From: Stromatinia cepivora
Lineage: Eukaryota; Ascomycota; Leotiomycetes; Helotiales; Sclerotiniaceae
Reading direction: 5' to 3'
Assembly (NCBI GenBank): GCA_014898415.1
Contig: RCTD01000014.1
Coordinates: 1-64,000, forward strand
DNA length: 64,000 bases
Shown here one piece after another: positions 24,571 through 38,300 of this stretch. Position numbers and translations under genes: made by a program. Below the pieces are notes generated by a model, which made no database searches, was not told the DNA's origin, and saw only the letters and a program-made list of their open reading frames with translations. Numbering within the stretch: position 1 is the stretch's first letter; the number at the start of each line of letters is the position of its first letter.

Positions 24571-25912
24571 TATTGTTAAAACCTTTTCCATTTTTTATTC
24601 TGAATTATCAATTATATTAATAAACAAAAATAATTCGAATATCTAATTAAAAAAAGGATCGTTATATATTTTATATAATCAATCTGGAAAGAAAACAGAA
24701 TGAATTTTTATTGTAATCGAAAATTCGAGTTTAAAAAAAGCTCCCAGATCGATCAATGATCTTGAATCTTCTTTGAATCGGGAAATTCAATTTCTTGGAT
24801 AATCTTTGAGTAAAGTAACTTTTTATATTGAACTATATATAATCTCCGATATCGAAATCGATCTTACATTAATAAATATTCATAAATTTCGATATTTTAA
24901 TTTGAGTATACAATAGATCTTCTTTTGTTTATACGAGAATTAATCTATTGTATTTTATGTATATATAAACATCATATATATTTATATTGTTTATTGGTTT
25001 ATTAATGTTTTCCTTTTATTTTTATATACATTTCGGTATATATCTGTATAAGATTTTATAGGATATAAATTCTCCTAAAGAATTATATAAAAAAGTAAAT
25101 TGCGTGTAATCTATTATAGATAGGAATTCTAATTAATTGTTTTGATAATAATTAACAAATAGCTTTAATTATTGTTAAAAATATTAATTATAGATCTCAA
25201 TTTGACTATCGGTTTGGGGATAATAAACAATAGATAATTTGAGATTGGTTTTTAGGATTTAACTGAATTCCTTTCAGAATTGTGATATGAATTGAAGATC
25301 ACGATTTGATATTATAGTATTAAAGGGATTATAATATCGATATATATAATAGAAATATAATTATACTTGAATTCAAATATTGATTGATTTATAATAAAGT
25401 ATAAAGATAATTTGTTTTATTAATCGATCAATAATAACTAAAACATTGTTATATCTATATTTATTCTTATTAAAATTATAATAATCTATAATAATATATT
25501 GCTATATTCGATTAGGAATTGAAAATGGGTATAATAAATCGGGGGTACGATTGTATAAAATAGAATTATATTTGTAGATATAATAATTATATATATATCT
25601 GATTATAGTATTGTATATTCTGGATTAGTAATATTATTAAGATAATAAAAAATAGATTTTGCTTGTATCAAGATAAACAATAAAAATGGAATTATAGATT
25701 TCACGAATCAAATAAGTTCGAAGATTATCGATATCGAGTATTATCAAACGATTATTATAAATCAAAAGGTCATTTTGGAATGATATATATTTGTAATTTT
25801 GAGTAATTTATATTCTAAATATTAACAAATTATTTATAGTTTTATTTACTTTGATAATATAATTAATTAAATCGAATCGAAGAATGATTTCATTCAAATT
25901 AATATTAATAAT

Positions 25913-26078
25913 TGTTAACTTTTGGTGCAGGAAGTAGTAGTATTGTTGATTATGTAGGTTGAACTAAGGATCTATAATTCTAATAAGAGTAGAATTGAGA
26001 TTATCCCCAAATATGATCTGTATACCATTATGATCATATGATTTCAATTCTAATTCTATAATAGCTTTATTTCCAATA
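25913..26078 (-). repeat. 3' LTR of the nested Copia element
   Basis: It is 166 bp and matches 31226-31391 and the solo LTR 34692-34857. Its inner end reads TTCCAATA instead of TTCCAACA, a RIP-type change. Confidence 0.95.
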
Positions 26079-28966
26079 TTCCTTTATTGAGGATATTCTA
26101 TTCGATCCTTTTAGGCTATTAATCCTAACATTTTCTTGAATTTTTCGAAAGCAATCCTTATATAAGGCTTCGTTATTCCATTGACAACTATATTATATAT
26201 ATTGATATAATTAATGACGATTTTCTTCTTTTCTATTAAATTCTTAATAAAATGATAATTGATATCTATATATTTGGATTATTTATATAAATATGAATTC
26301 TTGATTAAAACTAAAATGCCCTGATTATCATCAAGTATTTGAACTATATCTCTGTTCTTTTTAATATAACTTGATTTGAATAGATCTTTGAGTATTTGTA
26401 TAATTCATTTTTTTTGTTTGATGAATATTATTATTATAATATATTCTAATTCTATATTAAAGATAACCATAGATATTTGTTTCTTATTAGTCTATAATAT
26501 AAAACCTTTATAGAATATTACAATTTCTTTTGAAATACTTTTCCAATTATATTTGTTATTAATCCAATCTGTATCTGTATATATCTTTATTGTATTGTTA
26601 AGCATATTATATTTTTTGTAGATATCAGATTATACTTCCTTTGGCCCGAATTATAGTTTCTGTTTGATTATTGATTGTAGATATCGTATCAGATTCTTCA
26701 AAGCTATAATATAATGTTTTATTAGTTTTGTTATAAATTGTAAAAGTCTTTCAATTGAGAATGCTATATTTGGTCGAATATATATTATTGAATGAATTAT
26801 ATTTTCTATTTGTTATTGATATTTGTTTATATCTGTTAATTCATTGTTATTGGTTATTAATTGAAGGTGGGTATAATCTATTATTGATAGTTTCTTGATT
26901 TAATGTTGTTTATATGTAATACTATATTTGATTAGTATAATATTGAAATATTCTTTTTGGTTTATAATTAATATATATACTTTTTTATTACGAATGATTC
27001 TAATATTTAAGATCTTATTAATTTCCTTTAGATTTTTGGTATTAAAATAGATCGATAGCTTTTCATCGAATCAAGTGATTTGCGATGATGTGTGTGATGC
27101 AATAATGATATCGTTAATATATATTAGTAATATTATATTATGGTCTTTGGATGTATATAGATATGGATTTGTCAAATTTTGTATAAAGTTTATATCTAAA
27201 AGCTTTTTCTTCAATAGTAAACTTTAGTTCTTTTTAGTTTGTTTTAAATTATATAGGCTTTGTAGGGTTTGTAGTATATATCTCTTTTCGATTTTGATAT
27301 CTTAGAATGGTTTAAGGTAGATCTTTTTCTTTAAATATGATTCAGTAAAGGCATTTTTGATATCAAAATATAAATATTCCAAATTTTCCTTTGTAATAAT
27401 AGTTAGGAATAGTTTGAGTATATCTAACTTTATTGTTGATATAAATATTTCATTATAATCTTTTCCTAATATCTAATTAAACCTTCGAACCATTAATCTT
27501 ACCTTGAATCGTTCTATTTTGTTATTCTTAGTTTTAATTATAAATATTTATTTCATCGAAACCAGATTATTTCTTTTAAGGAATATATATTCTTTCCAAA
27601 TACCATTTTGAATCAAAGATATGATTTCCTTTTGGATGATTTCCTTTCATTTTTCAGAATATTCTCGATCTGATATTGTTTTCTTATAAATTCTTGATAT
27701 TTTGATTCCCAGAACTTCTTCGGCCGGATATACTACATTTTCTGTATTATCTATATTTATCAACAAAATCATGAAATCTGAAACAATTTTGTCTTTGATA
27801 TAAAGATCTATCTTATAAATGATTGAGATTATAATTATAATATATTCTATACTTTTTTGAGTTTTGATCTATATAGATATTGCAATCAATATCTTTATAA
27901 TCTTACTTTCCCATTTTCCTTCAGGATCTTATTTTATATCTCTTTTCCGTTTTTGTATTAAATATTTTGGGGATTCGTCTTCAAGATCTATTGTATCCTT
28001 TTATTCAGTTTTAAATAATTATGGATTTATTTCGCTTTTTGATTCTATTGAAATAAATTTATCAGCAAAATTTAAGATGATCTTAAATTTTGCTCTTGAT
28101 ATAAATTCAAGATCTACAAAAATTGATTTTTGAATTGGAATCTTTGGAATAATGGATTCGATATCTGAAGTATCTTTAAAAGAAGATTCTTGATTTATCT
28201 TCTGGATATTACTATCTTTATTTTTATTATATATTAATATTAATATATTCAATTTATCTGGTTTCAATTCAACAATTGGGGTATTTGGTACAATTATTGA
28301 ATTCGATATAATATCTGTTAAAGAGAATATTTCGAATAAAGATGATATAGATATTGTATTTGATATTGAGGATAGAGAAAGTACTTTGTTTGCTGCTGGT
28401 CTATTATGAGATCTTCTATTTGATTTTATATTCTTTATTCCTTATAGATCTGATTCACAATTTCTTAATTTAAGATCCAAATCTCCTTTTCGATAAGATT
28501 TATCTATAATTACTTTATTTGATTGAAATATATAACCTAACTTTGAAGAATACATTTTGATATATTTATTTATAACTTTTGAATATTCTAAGAATACATC
28601 GATTTTCGAAATATCCCGCAATTTATTATATCTCTGCCCTTTCAGAATAATCTTAGAATTAATATAAATATAACATTTGTTTCCCCAAACTTTGTATATC
28701 TTTATATCTAATATTATATTTATAAAAACTTCTATAAAAAATCAATCTATTCTATTTATATTAAAACCAATATTAATACAATTCCTAATATAAACATTAT
28801 ATTCTACAATTTCATCCCAAAATTCTAATAATAATCCAGTTTCTTTTAATATTATTCTTATATCTATTTCTACAATCCTTATATTTCATTCTATAGATCT
28901 ATTTTGATATAAGAAAACAATTATTATAATTTCGGATTATATGCCTAATAACCATTCATAAATAGC

Positions 28967-29218
28967 TTATAGGAATTCGAGTGTGTTATCAATCCTGACT
29001 ATAATGATCTTTTCTTTAGTAACCAATTCCATCTCTTTTTTCCAAGTTTTCAATATTTGAATTGTATCATCTTTTTGTTTAAATAGTATAATCCAATTTA
29101 CTTTTGTACAACTATCAATAATCAATATGAAATAACAATTCCCATAAATCGATTTTGGAAATGATCCTATAATATCGAAATATATAAATTCGAGTCTCTT
29201 TAATTTATACAGATTCAA
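28967..29218 (-). pseudogene. Copia integrase core fragment
   Basis: The frame reads RLEFIYFDIIGSFPKSIYGN, CYFILIIDSCTKVNWIILFK and later IIIVRIDNTLEFL. These correspond to the first catalytic Asp (xxDxxGP), the second Asp (xxxIDDxSR) and the RSDNGxEF block of Copia integrases, with several residues altered by transitions. Confidence 0.85.
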
Positions 29219-31225
29219 TTATTTTGGAATACAATTGATCATCTTAATAAATATATACATTTTATAGATATCTAATTCAATTAGAATCTTTATTAATTTA
29301 ATTATATTAAATACCTTATATAAATTCTTGATTTTATCTGGACCTAAATGATTGAATCTTCGATGCCATAATAGGTATCTCTTTTTTTCCTTAAATGTTA
29401 ATTTGTTATCAATACCTTTGATACCATCGATTATCTTTGAAGAAAAACCTTTTTCCTAATCATTTTGATATATATTTGAACAAAAAACTATATCCTCGTA
29501 TCCTTTGATCATATATAAAACCATATATATTCCATCTTACATTCTAATACAAATGATTTTCTTATTATCCTTCTTGAAATATATATAATGAGAATTGAAT
29601 TTCTCTTATAGCCCTATTTCGCAGATCCTTTTTTCTAACAGCAAGTTTATTCCTAACCCTGGTATATATAATACATTTGAAAATAGTATTTTAAAACCAT
29701 CTTCGTATACTATATCCATTAAATCCTAATAGCGATAATATATCATTCCCCCATTAATCTTTATCCTTTGTTTAGTAATAAATTTTATTGATTTGAATAA
29801 TAAAGATTGGTTAAATATATATAAAAAAGCATTTATATTAGTATATCATTTGTTAGAGGAAATCTTATTAATGATTTCCTTTATCAAATTGTAATCTTCC
29901 TTTATTATATCTTCAATATCAGAATCTGATTCAAAGATATTATTAGTAGAGTATACTTGATCTTTCTTATTGAAATAAATCTTCTTCGGATTCAATGATC
30001 CCCTTCTCTTTTAATAACAAAGATAACTACAAAGGAATTTGTTAGTTCATATTAAATACAGATAGTCTTATATATAATGATCTTCCTTTTGATATAGATC
30101 ACAAATATTATTTGGAATCTCGAAATCTGATTCTTGATATCGAGAAGCATATCTAAATCCTTTCGCAATTTGCGCTCGTTTTGATCTATCTTTAAAATAA
30201 AATTTCTTAATCTATAAATACTTGATCTTATCATTAATACTAAAGCTAATTTGGATATCCAATATATCTATTATTTCTTAATAATCGATTAGAAGATTAC
30301 ATATTAAAACCAAAAACAAGATAATATCTTGATATACTGATCAACAATTTTCATTTGTAGCCCCTAATTTTCTTCTATACTCTTTCAGTTTATTCTAGAC
30401 TTCGATAATGATTATGTTAGAATGGATATTGGATTGGAATTTGAAGTTCTGGATTATCGTCATATATATATTGATTATGATTATATTGATTCTGATATAT
30501 TTTGATTTAAAGTATCTCCAGAATATATATACTATTGAATATTCGTCAGTGAAGACTTCATCATTATCATTAAATATTATATAAATATACAATAATATAT
30601 TCACTTTGTTCTTTAAATATTCCGATTTCAATTCGATATTGTAATATACACAACCATTGATTTTATAGGCAAATACTATATTAAATCCTACAATCTATAC
30701 ATATTCGTTTAATATTTAATCAATTATATAAAACTATCCTTTCTCTTTCAATTGTATTTTCGTTTGTTTGAACCATCGTTTATAATTATTTTGATCGAAT
30801 TTCGAAGGATTATTTGATTTCGACATTATAAAAATTTCTTACTATTTGATAAATATCGAAGATAGTTTTTAGGTTTTTAAAATAATCTTAAAAAATATAT
30901 AGCGAATAAATTCAGGATAATAAAGAAATATAAAAAATAAAACAATAAGAAAATTCGTAAAATCGTATTATAATATATTTTCTTGTAATTATGCGAATTT
31001 GCTTTTCGCTTCTACTATAATTCTATATTGGCATTGTACAGATTATTCTCCGTTTTGGCCTATAATATTATAAATTATAAACTGTATTATTATATTTCAA
31101 CTCTACTTTAATGATATTATATAAAAACTCTGATTTTCATTCTATTTCACCCCTACTAGCTATATTAATCCTTTCTCGATTTGCTTTGCTTTTTAGTCAC
31201 TACTGTATAACCAGATCTTATAACC

Positions 31226-31391
31226 TATTAACTTTTGGTACAGAAAGTAATAATATTATTAATTATATAGATTGAACTAAAGATTTATAATTCTAATAGG
31301 AGTAGAATTGAGGTTATCCCTAAATATGGTCTATACACTATTGTGACTATATGATCTCAATTCTAATCCTATGATGGCCTCATTTCCAACA
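31226..31391 (-). repeat. 5' LTR of the nested Copia element
   Basis: It is 166 bp and more heavily mutated than its partner: TATTAACTTTTGGTACAGAA here versus TGTTAACTTTTGGTGCAGGA in the partner. Only transitions are seen in this stretch. Confidence 0.95.
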
Positions 31392-34300
31392 ATAATTATT
31401 ATTTCGTTTAAATAATACTTTTATAAAACTTCTTTTATAATTTCGATATCAATTTAATTATCTTTAATAAATTGTTAAAAACGATTCTTTTTTTTGATAT
31501 GATTTTGAAGGTCCAATTCGTCAATTCGATAGATTAAGGTATTGGTGAGAGGGTTATCTTTTTTAGAGTGATATATAATGATGAAGTTATAATCAATTAG
31601 AATTTTTGTTCAATCAGTTTATCGGATATTGAGAATCTTGATAATTATAAAATATTCAAGGGCTTTGTAATTGATATAAATCTTGATTTTATATAATGAA
31701 TTAATAAATTCTGTTTTTTAATAGTTGAAAAATCGAATGATTGATAGTATTTCCTTATTATAAACTTTGTAATTCAATTCAATAACAATTATAGTTTTGA
31801 AGAAATAAATTACAAAAAATTAATCTTCGTTATATTGTTATAATAACATATTAGCAATTATTCTATCAAATATATTTGTTTCGAGCATATAGGGGAATCA
31901 ATGATTATAATATTATAAAAACAAAATGGAAATAAGCTTTTTCTTCAAAATATTGAATATATTTTGGTATACTTTGTTAAATACAAATTTAACATTTGCT
32001 TTAATAAATTCATTAAAGGGTTTCATTATTATATTATAATCTTTAATAAATCGTTAATAAAAATTGCAAAAATTAAAGAATGATTGAATCTTTTTTATTA
32101 TTATCGGAAAGATTCAATTCTCAATTATTTTAATCTTTTCAGGATCTATTCCTATTCTTTTAATAAAGATAATAAAGCCTAAATATTTGATATATATAAT
32201 ATTGAATTTATATTTCTTGAAATCCATTTATAAATCAATAATTTTTAATTATTCGAGAATTAGTTTAATATAAATTTGATATTTTTTTTTGTTTTCGGAA
32301 TAGATTAAAATATTGTCGAGGTATATTATATAGAAGATATTTAAATAATCGAATAGAATATCATTTATATAATATTAATAAATTGTAGAATTATTTATTA
32401 ATTCGAATAATATAATCTTATATTTATATAATCTATATCAGATTCAAAAAATAGTATATTCTTTTAAAGTAGAATTTATTTTTATATAATAGAAAGTTTA
32501 ATGAATATCAAATTTGATAAAAACTTTAATATTGGAAAACCGAGAAAGTGTTTTATTGATTAAAAGAAAGGGATATTGATTTTTATGTATTAAAAAATTC
32601 AATAATTTGAAGTTTATATAGAATTTTAAATTACTATTGGGTTTTTTAATGAATAAAATAAATATAGTATAAAGAGCTTAATTAAATTCAATGAAATCTT
32701 TATTGAAATTATCTATAATATATTCTTTAATGATTTCCAGTTGTTCTAGGGATATTTTATAAAACGGATTATAATATAAAGTTTATTTTTCTTTATTTTT
32801 CAATATGATTTTATAATTATAAAATCGATTAAAAGATAAGATATTTGATTTATATTTGGAAAAGATTTGATAATATTATTGATATTCAAATAGTATTTCA
32901 GGTTCTAAATCGATTTCGGTTAATACTCGATTGAATTTCTTTCGAACTTTTGTATTTTTGAATTTAATTAGGGTAATTAATATTCTTTCTTTTGTATATT
33001 ATTTGTTTTATTGGGAATCTATTATATTATCGAATTCTTTCAGAATAATAATAAAGAGTTCAATTTATTCGTTTTTTTATATTCTAATTAGAATTTATTG
33101 GATTTGAATATATATAGATTAAGGATTTTGAGCAATATATAAAGGAAGTATTTATAAATCTATAATAATAATATAATTGGTTGAAAAAGAAATGAATTGA
33201 ATTTGAAGGGAATGAGGGCTTCTTCCTTTTCAACAAAAATCTATATTATATTTATATTTGAAGATTCTTATTATATATCATTAATTATAATTAATCTGCT
33301 CAATTATGAATTTCTTCGATTCCAATATTCTTCGAATTGATTATTTTGTCGATCAATATCTTATTGAATTAATCAATTGATTTTCTATTTGCGAAAGAAT
33401 AATTGGGTAATAAAGAGATTGTTTGAATAGGAAATGATATAGAATCTTTTTTTAGATTATTCAAAATATCGATTGAAGTAATTAAATTTCGCTTGAATCT
33501 TTGATAATCAAAGTCTATTTAAAATAATATTATAACTCTTTAATTCAATAATAAAGAAAAGGACAAAAGATTGTTTATAATTATCAATTATTAAATTAAG
33601 GAATATAAAATAGATAATAATATAGTCTTATATATTATTATATTTTTTAATTTCAATTAAAGTTTTAAATAATATAATTCTTGATTTAAATATAGGAAAT
33701 AAATAAATAAAGAATATAATATTAATAAAAGCAAATCCATTTGCTTTAAAATCAATAAATACTTTTGATTAATAAATATAACCATTTTTCAAAAAATTAT
33801 AGAAAAAAATGAATATTTCTTTTCTTATAAGATTTATTAGATCAAGAAATCTTATATTCTGTATAGCGTTTAAAATAAAGATAGAATCTAAATATTTGGT
33901 TTTAAATGTTTTTCTTTTTCTAAATAAGTATTCTATATAGCTTCAATTGTAGTTTTTAAACTGAAGTCTTTTTCGGTATCCCGATATTCTTCGAATTCTT
34001 TTGTTTCTTTTTGTATCATCTCGATTTCATTGAAGTTATTGATATAAGATATCGATATATATATTATTCCAAAAGAAAGAGAAAATAATGAATATTTGAA
34101 ATTCGAATAATTATTGGGTATGATGGGGCCGGTGTATCCAGAAAGAATATTTTAGGATGGAAATGGTTTCAGGAATATAAAAATTCCAAAATTGGAATTG
34201 TTAGAACTCCAAAAGGATTATAAAGAATTTGTAATAATTATTGATTTGCGAATAATTATAAGGGTTTTTTATTTAATATAATATTGATTTTATTCTTATA

Positions 34301-34691
34301 ATAAAACTTCATTTTGATCTATTTTAGTGAATATATTTGTGAATTCTTTTGTAATCTTATAATCCTTGATGAATATTATTATTATTTGTAAAAGAAAATC
34401 GGAAATTTTTTATTCGAGATTCTTAAATAGGATTTTATTATTGATAATCTTTATTTGAATAGTAAGTAATCTGAATTTTTTATATTATTCTAGGAAATTG
34501 TTATATCGAGTTGTATTAAGTATAATCTATATTTCATATTGAAAACAAATATTATCGATTTCGGCTGGGTTCCGATAAATCATTATAAATTGTTTGATTA
34601 ATTCGAATATTATAAATCGGAGTATTTGTATATAAAAAGTATAACAATATATTTATATTTCCGATTCGGTTTGGTTGATTATATATGCGTA

Positions 34692-34857
34692 TGTTAACTT
34701 TTGGTGCAGGAAGTAGTAGTATTGTTGACTATGTAGGTTGAACTAAGGATCTATAATTCTAGTAGGAGTAGAATTGAGGTTATCCCCAAATATGGTCTGT
34801 GCACCATTGTGATCACGTGACCTCAATTCTAATCCTATGATGGCCTCATTTCCAACA
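34692..34857 (-). repeat. Solo Copia LTR with target duplication
   Basis: This single 166-bp LTR is of the same family as the nested Copia, flanked by perfect GCGTA duplications (34687-34691 and 34858-34862). Compared with the two LTRs of the full element it keeps many more C and G bases (for example GATCACGTGACCTC), as expected for a copy too short or too late to be RIPped. It interrupts the gag side of Gypsy copy B. Confidence 0.93.
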
Positions 34858-35777
34858 GCGTAGTATTATATTTCATTTTTAAATAATATAATTTAAATTG
34901 TTTTATAATTAATAATTATTATAAATTAATTTTAAATTTAATATCATTGTTAAATTTAATGGTAAGATTTGTGGGTTTTGGTGTATATATATTTTGTTGC
35001 GAATTGTGATTGGTGTAGGAATGCGATTTTGATCGGTTAGATTGGTTTTTTGAGTAAAAGGATCTCTGATTATTAAATAGATTATCATTTCCTGAAGGGG
35101 AAGGAGAACTATTGGAGGGTTCTGGATGATTAGATTATTTAATCAAAGTTTTCTTTTTTTAATTTCGGGATCTTCGAATTTGTTTAGATAAAGATTCTTG
35201 GATTTCGATTGAAAGAATAAAGGGAATCTCAGGTATTATTGTTGATCTGGATGTCTGTATAAGTATTATTTGAGGTTCAAAAAAAGGTTGTATTATTGTA
35301 AAGTTTGTTGTTATTATAATTTTTAATTGTTGATTTTTCTTTTTCAAATTTATAATTATTATATAGAGATTTTATAATTGTAATAATGATTTGGGAGGAA
35401 TAATTGAATTATTGGGAGTATCAATTTTATATATTGGAATCTTTTCTTTATCAATCTTTTTTCTTCCAATAATAATATTATCTAATCCTGTATTTATATT
35501 TTCTTCGAAGGGTTGTTGAAATAATTGAGGAGAAGAAAAGGGTTCTTCAGAATATGTTTTCGAAGGTTTAGAATATATAAAAGGAGGAATTCGTTGTATT
35601 GTGAAAGTAATAATATATTTCTAAAAATATTTATATCTTTATCGATTAGATCGAAATAGATCTTTTTTCTTTGAGTATAATATTCATAAAAATTCATTTA
35701 AAAAGATATTATTAAAGTGAGGTATTATTTGGAAGGCCATTAGATAGCCGGATATTTGTAAATAAATTATAGATAAT

Positions 35778-36058
35778 ATAATATACAAAAGTTATAATAA
35801 AGCTAAATAAACAGGGTCAATTATATTCCTTAGAATCTATAATTGAAGAATTATAGTTTGTAAAGAATAATTAGATATATATATATAAATATTTATTTGT
35901 GGATTGTGGGATTGTATGTATATATTATTAGGGTTATCATTTTACTATATTAAATTGTATGATTTGTAATATATATATATGGATGATCAGTTCATAAATT
36001 GATATGGGAGATAAGGGATATCATGTGGTTAGCCTCCTGTGGTTCACGATTCGTGATA
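35778..36058 (-). repeat. 5' LTR of Gypsy copy B
   Basis: It is about 281 bp. On the plus strand it ends TTCACGATTCGTGATA, the reverse complement of the copy A LTR start with one transition. The GATTT duplication follows. Confidence 0.92.
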
Positions 36059-36336
36059 GATTTAGAATCAAAAAAACAACAATTGAATCATAACCATTCA
36101 GAATTTCATAAAAGTAAAAAATGCAAAATATAAATAAACAATATATCTATCTATAATACAATTTTCAATTATTAATTATAATATAATATAATTGAATGAA
36201 ATCAATATATATTCAAAAAAACACGAAAAATGGATTCAAAATACACGATTTAGAAAACGGCCGATTAAAAACTCTTAATAAAAATATTAAAAAATCACAT
36301 AATCGATACCTCGAGAGTCAGGCACCCGCTAAACTA

Positions 36337-36345
36337 GATTAGGAA
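36337..36345. repeat. 9-bp target duplication GATTAGGAA (right copy)
   Basis: It pairs with 22864-22872. It is followed by 24 bp of apparently original host sequence (36346-36369) before the next insertion begins. Confidence 0.88.
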
Positions 36346-36624
36346 ACTACTCTCTTATTAATAAACCCCTTTGACCCATAGTCTAACAGATGCCTGACTC
36401 TCGAAACATTGGTCATATGATTTTTAATATCTCTGCCAGAAGAGTCTAGTCGGCCAACTCCTAAATCATATATTTTGAACCCGCTTTTCGCATTTTTTTG
36501 AATATATATTAACCTCGTTCAATTATATCATATTATAATTAATAATTGAAAATTATATTATGAATAGATATATTGCTTATCTATATTTTACACTTTTTAC
36601 TTTTATAAAATTCTGAATAATTAT

Positions 36625-36774
36625 TGTGACAAACCCAACAAGCGTTTAGAGATCAATCTTAGAATTAAAAGCTACAGAGTTAAAAAGAGTATACTACGAA
36701 GCTATATATATGATCGGCTCGGAGTTTAGTACTGTATTAACCCGATCGGATGCGATTATGTGTATCTTGTAACA
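36625..36774 (-). repeat. 150-bp LTR (left) of the small LTR element
   Basis: It begins TGTGACAAACCCAACAAGCG and ends GTGTATCTTGTAACA. Its length is identical to that of the right copy. Confidence 0.92.
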
Positions 36775-38150
36775 CTACCCCCTCTTTCTAAAAAGTTCAC
36801 CTCGAATTCATTTTAAACGAATGATTTAAGTACAAAATGATCACTAATTTTCTTTTGATAAAAATACTTGATATATGGATTGTATTACAATCAACGAATA
36901 TACATCCATTGTATTATATACCTCCTCCAAGCGATCTTCAAAATATCAATTATTGATTATCTTTCCTAGATCCTTATCATCGTCGTTTTCGGGTTCAGTA
37001 GTCAATATAATAATCGGAACAAACTCTTATCGATCTCGAATTCTTTGATATAGATCTAATGAATAGATTTGTACTCAATAGAAGATACTTCTATATTGTA
37101 TACATTTATTTTATTTATACAAGAAAGTTCTTTTAGAAAAGGAAAATTTAAGCGTTTGTATATAAAATAGAATCAAAGTATGATCAGACTTATCCGATTG
37201 GGTATCAAAAGGGCTAAGAGTACTAATGACATTAAGATTGCTAATGTCCATTAGATTGTAGTTCCGAGAATGGAATGGATTCTATAATATATATGGGGCT
37301 CTAGACTCACTAAAATAGAATGATACAGGGAATCCATTCATTATGTAAGTAGCTAGTTGTTGTATAACCTGAACAAAGTCAGGATAGAAACAGAAAAGAG
37401 AAAGCTATTGAGAAAAACGATTTCTGGAAATGGCATTGAGTCTATTGCGGAAGGTTGAGATTTTATTCGAATCGGATCAATTCTGACCTTTGGTTTCATA
37501 AAAAATCCTTTCGAATTTTGCAATATAGGTATATAGAGAATCGGTTCTTTATTTAAGAATGAATAATTTATCTTCGGCTTTTTGGACTTTATTCGGATTG
37601 TTGTAAATGTGTATGAGTTGATCTAAGATCGTTGTATAATCTAAAAGAATATTTTGATCTAAAAAAGAAAGCTGAAATAGTATTATAGCTTATATATAAA
37701 ATTCAAGATTGAAATAAATATAGTAAAATTGAACTATAAAATCGCCGATCGCAATGCCGTCTATTTGTATTTTTGTTCAAATCGAAGAAAGCCAGATATC
37801 GAACTTTTGAAAGCTACTATTAAACTTTTCAGGATTAAAGAAAAAGAGTTTCGAATAAGAAGGAATATAAACAACAGGAGTATATTCGAGAATTAAGGAA
37901 TATAGAAACAAGATTTCATTTCACTAACGAATTACTTTGTTATAAAGTTTTGTAATTGTAAGGTTTATTAAATTGTAATTTATAGTTTAGAAATTAAAGA
38001 TAAGAAAAAAGATAATATTTTCGAATAATATTAAGAAGATCTATATGTAAGCGAAAGAGCAAAAGTAATGTGTCTAGATAAGAACAAATGGAGTATGTAT
38101 AAGTATATATAGATGTTATTCCATTTCTTATTTGGAAAAGCTTTTAATAA

Positions 38151-38300
38151 TGTAACGAATTCAATAAATGTTTAGAGATCAATTTTAGAATTAAAAGTTA
38201 TAAAGCTAAAAAGAGTGTGCTACGAAGTTATATATATGATCGGTTTGGAGCTTAGTACTGTACTAGCCCGATCGGACTCGATCACGTGTATCTCGTGACA
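38151..38300 (-). repeat. 150-bp LTR (right) of the small LTR element
   Basis: It begins TGTAACGAATTCAATAAATG and ends GTGTATCTCGTGACA, followed by the ATTAT duplication. Confidence 0.92.

Larger units (their letters stand above)
25913..31391 (-). mobile_element. Full-length Copia LTR retrotransposon nested in Gypsy copy B, RIP-inactivated
   Basis: The element is 5479 bp with two 166-bp LTRs (25913-26078 and 31226-31391) and a perfect target duplication ATAAT (25908-25912 and 31392-31396). The LTR on the minus strand reads TGTTGGAAATGAGG at its start and CCAAAAGTTAACA at its end. Just inside the 5' LTR, GGTTATAAGATCTGGTTATAC fits a RIP-altered initiator-tRNA-type primer site. Gag starts near 30825 on the minus strand (MSKSNNPSKFDQNNYKRWFK). 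The integrase core is near 28967-29218 and the RT box near 27.11-27.14 kb reads IYINDIIIASHTSS, where YVDD became YIND. Confidence 0.95.
23368..36058 (-). mobile_element. Chromodomain Gypsy LTR retrotransposon, copy B, with nested insertions
   Basis: This is the same family as copy A, on the minus strand. LTRs are at 35778-36058 (5') and 23368-23646 (3'), with the perfect target duplication GATTT (23363-23367 and 36059-36063). Next to the 3' LTR is an intact purine tract (TTACCCCCCCCTTC on the plus strand). Removing the Copia insert (25913-31391) and the solo LTR (34692-34857) with their duplications leaves about 7.04 kb, equal to copy A. The chromodomain remnant is at about 24.43-24.56 kb, RT at about 32.2-33.0 kb and the gag side at about 33.9-35.7 kb. 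It is RIP-inactivated throughout. Confidence 0.93.
22873..36336 (-). mobile_element. MULE-like DNA transposon copy L (split by a Gypsy insertion)
   Basis: Its own sequence is 22873-23367 plus 36064-36336, about 768 bp after removing Gypsy copy B. The ends are TAGTCTAG at 22873 and CTAAACTA at 36336 (CTAGACTA with one G-to-A). The flanks carry a perfect 9-bp duplication GATTAGGAA. It is inverted relative to copies R1 and R2, which makes the region look palindromic. It has no open frame and is strongly AT-rich inside. A 9-bp duplication is typical of the Mutator superfamily, but the terminal inverted repeat is only 8 bp, so the family assignment is tentative. Confidence 0.85.
36625..38300 (-). 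mobile_element. Small non-autonomous LTR element nested in copy R1
   Basis: Two 150-bp LTRs (36625-36774 and 38151-38300) flank 1376 bp of internal sequence. The target duplication ATTAT is perfect (36620-36624 and 38301-38305). The LTRs begin TGTGAC/TGTAAC and end TGTAACA/CGTGACA; their differences are transitions in both directions. The internal sequence beside the left LTR is CTACCCCCTCTTTC, a polypurine tract on the minus strand, so the element lies on the minus strand. No open frame longer than a few dozen codons exists and no pol domain can be read, so it is a non-autonomous or heavily eroded element. Confidence 0.92.
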
